Below, one piece after another: positions 56,331 to 64,000 of a stretch of DNA of 64,000 bases. Location of the stretch: the NCBI GenBank assembly GCA_946902875.1, contig OX336344.1:20543791-20607790 (forward strand), in the 5' to 3' direction. The position numbers and the translations under genes were made by a program. How positions within the stretch are numbered: the stretch's first letter is position 1; every line of letters begins with the position of its first letter. Below the pieces are notes generated by a model. The model searched no databases. It was given only the letters and a program-made list of their open reading frames with translations, and was not told the DNA's origin. The DNA comes from Nematopogon swammerdamellus. Its lineage: Eukaryota; Arthropoda; Insecta; Lepidoptera; Adelidae.

Positions 56331-58830
56331 ACAGATTCGTATTCAGAGCCTACACAGACACCCAGATATCAATTTTGAAAGCAATCGGTCCAGTAACTGA
56401 AAAGTTCAAAATGGCGGCCACTTTTTTTTATTTTGATTACAGATTCGTATTCAGAGCCTACACAGACACCCAGATATCAATTTTGAAAGCAATCGGTCCA
56501 GTAACTAAAAAGTTCAAAATGGCGGCCACTTTTTTTTAATTTTGACTACAGATTCGTGTTCCGAGTCCACACAAACACCCAGATATCGATTTTGAAATCA
56601 ATCGGTCCAGTAATTAAAAAGTTCAAAATGGCGGCAACTTTTTTTAAATGTTCACTACAGATTCGTATTCAGAGCCCACACAGACACCCAGATATCGATT
56701 TTGAAAGCAATCGGTCCAGTAACTAAAAAGTTCAAAATGGCAGCCGCTTTTTTTAAATTTTGACAACGGATTCGTATTCAGAGTCCACACAGACACCCAG
56801 ATATCGACTTTGAAAGCAATCGGTCCAGTAACTAAAAAGTTCAAAATGGCGGCCACTTTTTTTAAATTTTGACAACGGATTCGTATTCAGAGCCCACACA
56901 GACACCCAGATATTGATTTTGAAAGCAATCGGTCGAATAACTAAAAAGGTCAAAATGGCGGCAACTTTTTTTAAATATTCACTACATATTTGTATTGAGA
57001 GTCCACACAAACACCCAGATATCGATTTTGAAATCAATCGGTCCAGTAATTAAAAAGTTCAAAATGGCGGCAACTTTTTTTAAATGTTCACTACAGATTC
57101 GTATTCAGAGCCCACACAGACACCCAGATATCGATTTTGAAAGCAATCGGTCCAGTAATTAAAAAGTTCAAAATGGCGGCAACTTTTTTTAAATGTTCAC
57201 TACAGATTCGTATTCAGAGCCCACACAGACACCCAGATATCGATTTTGAAAGCAATCGGTCCAGTAACTAAAAAGTTCAAAATGGCAGCCGCTTTTTTTA
57301 AATTTTGACAACGGATTCGTATTCAGAGTCCACACAGACACCCAGATATCGACTTTGAAAGCAATCGGTCCAGTAACTAAAAAGTTCAAAATAGCGGCCA
57401 CTTTTTTTAAATTTTGACAACGGATTCGTATTCAGAGTCCACACAGACACCCAGATATCGACTTTGAAAGCAATCGGTCCAGTAACTAAAAAGTTCAAAA
57501 TGGCGGCCACTTTTTTTAAATTTTGACAACGGATTCGTATTCAGAGCCCACACAGACACCCAGATATTGATTTTGAAAGCAATCGGTCGAATAACTAAAA
57601 AGGTCAAAATGGCGGCAACTTTTTTTAAATATTCACTACATATTTGTATTCAGAGTCCACACAAACACCCAGATATCGATTTTGAAATCAATCGGTCCAG
57701 TAATTAAAAAGTTCAAAATGGCGGCAACTTTTTTTAAATGTTTACTACAGATTCGTATTCAGAGCCCACACAGACACCCAGATATCGATTTTGAAAGCAA
57801 TCGGTCCAGTAACTAAAAAGTTCAAAATGGCAGCCGCTTTTTTTAAATTTTGACAACGGATTCGTATTCAGAGTCCACACAGACACCCAGATATCGACTT
57901 TGAAAGCAATCGGTCCAGTAACTAAAAAGTTCAAAATAGCGGCCACTTTTTTTAAATTTTGACAACGGATTCGTATTCAGAGTCCACACAGACACCCAGA
58001 TATCGACTTTGAAAGCAATCGGTCCAGTAACTAAAAAGTTCAAAATGGCGGCCACTTTTTTTAAATTTTGACAACGGATTCGTATTCAGAGCCCACACAG
58101 ACACCCAGATATCGACTTTGAAAGCAATCGGTCCAGTAACTAAAAAGTTCAAAATGGCGGCCACTTTTTTTAAATTTTGACAACGGATTCGTATTCAGAG
58201 CCCACACAGACACCCAGATATCGACTTTGAAAGCAATCGGTCCAGTAACTAAAAAGTTCAAAATGGCAGCCGCTTTTTTTAAATTTTGACAACGGATTCG
58301 TATTCAGAGCCCACACAGACACCCAGATATCGACTTTGAAAGCAATCGGTCCAGTAACTAAAAAGTTCAAAATGGCGGCCACTTTTTTTAAATTTTGACA
58401 ACGGATTCGTATTCAGAGCCCACACAGACACCCAGATATCGACTTTGAAAGCAATCGGTCCAGTAACTAAAAAGTTCAAAATGGCAGCCGCTTTTTTTAA
58501 ATTTTGACAACGGATTCGTATTCAGAGCCCACACAGACACCCAGATATCGACTTTGAAAGCAATCGGTCCAGTAACTAAAAAGTTCAAAATGGCAGCCGC
58601 TTTTTTTAAATTTTGACAACGGATTCGTATTCAGAGCCCACACAGACACCCAGATATCGACTTTGAAAGCAATCGGTCCAGTAACTAAAAAGTTCAAAAT
58701 GGCGGCCACTTTTTTTAAATTTTGACAACGGATTCGTATTCAGAGCCCACACAGACACCCAGATATCGACTTTGAAAGCAATCGGTCCAGTAACTAAAAA
58801 GTTCAAAATGGCGGCCACTTTTTTTAAATG
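56325..58830. repeat. 109-bp satellite, about 23 units, with higher-order structure
   Basis: Unit: attcgtattcagagcccaca, cagacacccagatatcgact, ttgaaagcaatcggtccagt, aactaaaaagttcaaaatgg, cggccacttttttt. Blocks of five units (545 bp) recur at about 56658, 57204 and 57750. Confidence 0.96.
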
Positions 58831-59189
58831 TTCATATGATTAAGATTCGCTCCGGTGAAGGAAAACACCGTGAGGAAACCTGTGCACAGCAGTACATATA
58901 AAATTGTTGTGGACACCGCTTCCAATCCAGCTTGTCACGTGGAAATGTATAACAATTCCCTTCCATGTTCATGGGAAAGGCTTGCGCTCAGTAGTAGGAC
59001 ATTAAAATTGACTCAAGAAGAAGAATAAGAAACCAAATTGATATCTGATTTGTGTAACATAAATTTCATTATTTCACATAAGAATGAAAATTTCACAGTA
59101 ATTTTGCAGAAAGTGCAAAATTTCACTGCAAAATTTCAAGTGAAATTTTTGTGCAAAATTGCGCCTTGCATCTCTAAGTAAGTGCGAAC

Positions 59190-59440
59190 AAGGAGGTTTG
59201 AAGTCCACCGCGCGCGCGGGCGCGGCCGGCCCGATCGTTGTTCTGTGCTGTGAGTGCGAAAGAACCGCGCGCGTACGTGTAAGTAGCTACTACTCCCTCT
59301 CGAAGGTGCGCTCGCTCTCCTCTCGACAGTCGGTGCCAGCCTGACTAGCCGTCCGCCAGAAGTCGACCAGACAGCGCTCGCGGGCTGCGGGGCGCGGGGG
59401 GAAGCAAACTCGCTTCGAGGCGGAGCGTCGCTTCTATACG
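59190..59440. other. GC-rich island
   Basis: Strong contrast to AT-rich flanks, CpG-rich (gcgcgcgggcgcggccggcc). Could be a promoter or 5' UTR of an unrecognised transcript, or an old GC-rich repeat. Confidence 0.3.
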
Positions 59441-59607
59441 CCAGTATTATAAGTATTCTATGGTTATACCACAGTACCTATTAGTTATTCTGTGGTTATA
59501 CCAACGAAAGCCATGCATATAACGCCCCGTCAAGTTACGTACCGGAGCGTATACTGATAGATACCACAGAAGAGAGATATTACTGATACGGTCGTACTGT
59601 ATACTGG

Positions 59608-59740
59608 TACGGAAAATGACACGGTGGCAACATCACCTACAATACAACATCCGAGATGTCAGCTCGTAACAACTGGTGAAGTAGGTGCTATGTCAGTGCT
59701 TTTCTTCGGTCGTACCGGCTTCACTGAACTGGACGGAAAA
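59608..59740 (-). mobile_element. SINE family A fragment, left arm of inverted pair
   Basis: aaaatgacacggtggcaaca to actgaactggacggaaaa. Confidence 0.75.
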
Positions 59741-59764
59741 AAAGAAGGGAGTCATATCCCGAAA

Positions 59765-59995
59765 TAGTTTGTATTTTCCGTCCAGTTTAGTGTAGCCGGC
59801 ACGACCAAAGGGAAGCACTGACATGGCACCTAAGTTCACCCGGTGTTATGGGCTGACATCACGGATGTTATAGGTGATATAGCAAACTGTGTCAGTTTAC
59901 ATAAAAAAATCCCTCAGTCGCCTTTTACGACATGCACGGGGAGAGATGCAGTGGGGCTATTATTTTAAATTACCATCCCACACGGTACAAATATA
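59765..59995 (+). mobile_element. SINE family A fragment, right arm, then family D end
   Basis: tagtttgtattttccgtcca to gtcagtttacataaaaaaat, followed by tcagtcgccttttacgacat. Confidence 0.75.
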
Positions 59996-59999
59996 CCTA

Positions 60000-61375
60000 A
60001 CCACCTATCTTTTTTCCATTCGATCCAAACACAGAAGACAGAAATGACGACCGACACGCGGGCGCAGCAGGGCAGGAGCGAGCAAGCGAGCCCGGAACTA
60101 AAATTGTATCTAGTATTGAAGTGCCTGCTAAATTGACGAAGGCAAAAATTTTACCCTTCCGACTGAAGAATTACGTCAATAATTTCATGTAGGCGTTTTT
60201 TGTTTTTTATTTTTATCTCCTTTCGTGGATAAAATAATAAAAAAAATTGAATAGAGTTTTCTCAGAGCTTTGTGACCTTTGAATCGGTGGTATTGTAAAA
60301 TTGTAATAATACACACATACTCAGATTTTCAAAAATTCATGCTTTTTTTATATATTTTTAATTTTATGTTTATTACTTACTTTTACTCATTATTAAAAAA
60401 ACCAGCAATGCACTTTGTTGGTAAGGAACCAAAATATAGGTTGGTATTTTTTTAATTTTCTGAATGTGTGTCAATTGGTCAGTTTTGGACCTTCTTTGTC
60501 GCACTTTTTGCATGTTTTGCGTATTTGGCGTTTGTCACCGCCTTAAGGTGTTTTCAAACTGCTTGGTACATTTTGGCAATGTATTTATACAGATTTTTTA
60601 AAATTCACCAGACCAACCCACATGCTATCTCGCACAGCGTTCTTAATAGACTTGGCAAATATGCACTGGAACAGATAAATCGCACCAGTGCGGCTGTGTC
60701 AGTGCGCGGAATGCGTACAGCTTCAATGAAGTAGCTGTTACAGTCAGTGCTCAGTTAGTAGGTTGATATAGATATGCAACAATGAGCTCTAAGTCTTTCG
60801 TACAATGTTGGTTTTTGCATTTACTGACGCAACCATACTAGCCCTGCGCTGTCCGTAGTCAATTTTTGTCATTAAAAAATGAGCTTTACTACTTCGTCAC
60901 TGGGTTGAATTTTGCACGGTGCGAAATGCGCACTGAATGCAAACCCTGTTACCGCACTGACTGCTGCTAGATATTGACATGCAAAAACGAGCTCTACGTA
61001 TGGCCAGCTGGGTTGATTTTTGTAGGCGCGGGTTAGTACTGACTGAATGTACCGAATTATTGCATGTTTCCGATACTGGTTTGTCTGCACTAGTCTGCAG
61101 TCCAGTGCGACGAATCAGTCAGTCTTTCAATCATTGCAGCGTATGCATTCAGTAAGCAGTGCAATGCACTGACTTCAATGATGTACTGCGAACTTCAAGT
61201 TTCGTGGGCGCGTGCCTGTGTGCAAGCGTGCGAGTCATTTATTCGTACGTTTTTTGTGGAATAACTACATATGTATTTAGATTTAGTGTTTTTAGTGCCT
61301 ACCTAAGTATTCTGACATTACAAATGTTTTTAAAGTTTCGTGGAAATGAACACTTCACCTTTAATTTAACATGTA
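60000..61375. other. AT-rich region, possible degenerate repeat
   Basis: A short open reading frame at 60044 (MTTDTRAQQGRSEQASPELK) ends after 30 codons. Sequence 60680-61190 has many gcactgact/cagtcagt motifs in a loose repeat. No gene called. Confidence 0.3.
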
Positions 61376-61379
61376 AATA

Positions 61380-61795
61380 GGCACCTATGTGAACTAGGTG
61401 ATATGTCAGTGCTTCCCTTCGGTCGTGCCGGCTATACTGAACTACCGCGAAGTTTCTTGTCGATTCTTCTTCATGGGTGTAATCGAACCGGATATAACAA
61501 ATTGTGGCAAGTTCGAGTGCAGTCTATGCGGTATGCCATATGAATGATCAATAAACGATATACGAATACAATTTACAGAGCCGTTTCAAACCGACCTTTC
61601 ATTCAGTGTGGTGGCATCAACCGAGCGGGAGGTAAGAAGGGAAGGGAGCTACAGTTTAACCTGGAATCCGAACCACAGTCCGCCTCCAACGGTCGAGCGG
61701 TCACTCGTCCAAGTACTGACCGCGCCCAGGTGTGCTTATGATCACAACCGACAGGCGACCGATCGCACCACTGAGCTACCGAGGCTGACATTTTA
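61380..61795 (-). mobile_element. SINE family A copy split by a LINE 3' tail
   Basis: The SINE runs 61388-61442 and resumes 61572-61795 (full head). Between them gcgaagtttcttgtcgattc to atgatcaataaacgatat is a LINE tail like that at 28860. Confidence 0.78.
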
Positions 61796-61799
61796 TTCT

Positions 61800-63290
61800 T
61801 CTAAGAATCTATGCTGGTTGAATAACATTTCCAAAATATCTTATCTCATTGTGTTCACTGCACAGTGCACACCTGACTGCCATAAAACAAATTACTTACT
61901 GCCCATTTTTATGATTCATTGGAAAAACAGAATTAAATTTTATTCTTTTGTTTGAATTATGAATGCAGTAAAAGCAACAACGTACAGGCACAGAATAGAA
62001 AAGAGTACTCCGTACAGAAGCTGCTCTGTACAAACACTCACAAAGAAATAGCTACTCTGCGACGACGCGATAAAGTACAAATTGACTCGCACAGAGCTGC
62101 ATGCCTAAACACGATAACTGCCTACATTTCGCTTCTCTTTCTGTCGTGTAACTCTATCTCGAAAGCGCGTCGTTCAGCGCGTCTAAGGGCTGTGTCTTTG
62201 TGCTGTCTTATTGTGAGGAATAAAATGAAGATGATACCTACCAACTTTTATCGTTCTAGCTACCAACGATACGATATTTAGGTACGGCAAATTCATGCGA
62301 ACAAATTCATGCATGCGTTAGCGTCACAATTAGTTTCTCACATCGAAGCGTGCATTGCGTGCAACCTTCCAGTGATAGTTTTGTTTGATCAATAAATTTA
62401 ATGATCAATGATCATCTACAATGTACCTATTATCCTTATACAAATTAGGCCATACATACCACGCTGTTCGGCGTCATCTAACTAATGTTATTGGCAATAT
62501 GATATTATTTTTAAATCTATGACCTCCTACTAATATGAATAAATAAATTACTAGAAATAAATCAAAATGCTACTAAACAAAACACTTACCTTTCTTCGTC
62601 TCTCGGCAATGAAAAAAAAGACAAGTTTTCATTTGTCTTTTGACTTTTGCACCCGTTCACTGCACAATAATTACGTGATTTCGACATTTTCTAAATTCGA
62701 AAGCGCCACGCGCCCGGTCTGGCTGGATAGCAGCAGCCCACTGTTAATTGTAGATTAGTCGGTACGCCAAGCGGTAGGCATTTAACTCGCGACCTTGAGC
62801 GAGTGACGAAGGCCTGGTACAGGGTGGTCAGCTCAGAATAGTCATTATTATTTAACAGCTTATCTTACTCTTTTGTTGTTGCAAGTTGCAAATTACTGTT
62901 AACTATAAAACTCAGGATTTTCTCTTCAATAATCGCACTGATACCCACTGGACTGGTTATTGCAGACCTTTGTCAGTGTGTATGACGTATTATTTCTTCA
63001 CTTTTAGAAAATCACTGATTCAGTACTTTGTAACAGATATTTGTAATCAGTATTTTCGTGTACTGACACTGATACTGATCAGTACGGACTTTGGTCAGTA
63101 TTTCCCAACTCTTCTTAAATTAGGGTAGTACATTTTTGCAAAATGAAATATTGGTCTTTAGATACAATTTGGTATGGGTTGGTACATTTTGGTGTATCTA
63201 CGTCCAATTAAAACCCGCTATAGCACGGCGATAAATAGTTTCGTTTTGATTTTGGAATATGGCGTTAGCATACCGATTAATTACTTTGTT
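61800..63290. other. AT-rich region, nothing recognised
   Basis: No exon of the carboxypeptidase and no RNA gene recognised. agtactgacactgatactga and similar at 63035-63110 suggest a degenerate repeat. Confidence 0.45.
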
Positions 63291-63292
63291 TA

Positions 63293-63453
63293 TTGGGCCG
63301 TTCCCGGCGACAGGAGTGGAGCAAGCCCCGAACATCCCATCACTTCACAAAAATCAGTTTAATATACTGGTCCCGCATTGCGGGAACTCTCAGATATTAA
63401 GCTGAAAAGAACAGATACTACACTTGATCTTAGCCAAAAGGCCGAGAAGCGAT
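63293..63453 (-). ncRNA. U2: U2 snRNA copy 3, stem-loop IV deleted
   Basis: The 5' domain, branch-pairing element and Sm region match copies 1 and 2. About 26 nt is missing between ccgttcccggc and gacaggagtgg, which removes most of stem-loop IV (the U2A'/U2B'' binding site in the known particle). The 5' promoter flank is retained. It is a variant or a recent pseudogene. Confidence 0.85.
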
Positions 63454-63557
63454 ACTTGACGATAGTTTACAGCCCCTAATATATCGTGAAAAAGTTATTT
63501 TGACATTGCGTTAAAGTTGGGAAAAAAAAAATCGTTCCTAGCGCCATCTATGGGCAA
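63454..63557 (-). promoter_or_regulatory. U2 copy 3 promoter region (PSE candidate)
   Basis: The shared block is intact although the RNA has lost stem-loop IV, so transcription is plausible. Confidence 0.55.
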
Positions 63558-63601
63558 CTCAAAGAAGTAATCGTAATAAAAACGTTAAGTATTTCCTCCT
63601 A

Positions 63602-63607
<6 letters not shown>

Positions 63608-63645
<38 letters not shown>
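63608..63645. repeat. AT dinucleotide microsatellite
   Basis: About 18 AT units. Confidence 0.95.
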
Positions 63646-63647
<2 letters not shown>

Positions 63648-63755
63648 AATATATATCGGTAATATAAATAATCCTTATTATTAAAATCAAGTCTTAAAAG
63701 TTTCTTGATAAAAGAAAACTTCAGAAAAGGGCATGAGCACGTATTCTAAAAGCTA

Positions 63756-63809
63756 CGTCTGCTGTCTGTATGTGTAGGCATTAGTACCTACACATACAGA
63801 CAGCAGACG
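63756..63809. repeat. perfect hairpin, 23-bp stem, 8-nt loop
   Basis: cgtctgctgtctgtatgtgt agg, loop cattagta, exact complement. Confidence 0.92.
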
Positions 63810-64000
63810 AGGTATGCATATTCATTTATAACTTGAGAACGACTCAGCCCGATTTAGTTGCGGTTTTCGCCAACGCAATCTAACATAGGTATAATAATTA
63901 TATAGATAAGTAAAATTATATATAGGTAGGATACAATTTGCGAAAACTGCATACAAATCGGTTTAACAGTATCGGGTTACTATAAACGTTTTTTTATTTA

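Noticed and set aside
56644..58818. Repeated minus-strand 70-codon frames (NFLVTGPIAFKVDIWVSVW)
   Set aside because: One frame of a 109-bp satellite. The unit length is not a multiple of three, so frames stop after about two units; no evidence of translation.
60468..60734. 88-codon hydrophobic open frame (FFVALFACFAYLAFVTAL)
   Set aside because: No ATG at its start, no splice context, AT-rich composition and no recognised similarity; chance open frame.

Overview
The window is eukaryotic nuclear DNA, almost certainly from a lepidopteran (moth or butterfly). The evidence is intron-rich genes with insect-type proteins, AT-rich introns, and interspersed repeats I recognise as lepidopteran, such as the element ending in accggccaagtgcgagtcgg and several antisense tRNA-derived SINEs. 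There are no operons and no bacterial or viral genes. Family assignments come from recognising sequence by eye; no database search was run.

Genes. Two protein genes are present, both on the + strand. From 532 to 32253 lie 21 consecutive exons of the 3' third of unc80, the large scaffold subunit of the NALCN/narrow-abdomen sodium leak channel complex. All exon phases join, giving 1145 residues and a natural stop at 32251-32253. From 37878 to 43040 lie the first four exons (199 residues) of a secreted or lysosomal serine carboxypeptidase of the SCPEP1 (S10) type. Its remaining exons are not visible in the following 21 kb, so they lie outside the window or are missing. Three U2 snRNA genes lie on the minus strand (about 48.5, 50.7 and 63.4 kb). 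They share about 100 bp of 5' flank, and one lacks most of stem-loop IV.

Repeats. Family A is a SINE whose head joins a tRNA-like A box to a 5S rRNA-like segment. Family B is a SINE with a tRNA-Ser/Leu-like head and a core related to A. Family C is a short tRNA-derived SINE. Family D supplies an alternative 5' end to some A copies. Family E is a widespread lepidopteran repeat. There are also LINE 3' ends, several TIR elements with intact target-site duplications, and a foldback Tc1/mariner relic. Many repeats start or stop within 15-50 bp of splice sites, and introns 9 and 13 of unc80 are almost entirely repeat.

Tandem arrays: CCAAGAA (8.0-8.6 kb), CCTGA, i.e. TCAGG on the other strand (8.67-9.08 kb), a 103-bp array filling unc80 intron 14, a 111-bp array before carboxypeptidase exon 2, a 118-bp array (44.5-45.55 kb), a 68-bp array (47.8-48.4 kb), a GGGAGA array (49.7 kb) and a 109-bp satellite with higher-order structure (56.3-58.8 kb).

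The most unusual observation is that two unrelated introns have tandemly amplified their own 3' splice site together with the first bases of the following exon. This gives nine and five acceptor copies in a row. Read-through from an upstream copy that I translated in each array meets an in-frame stop.
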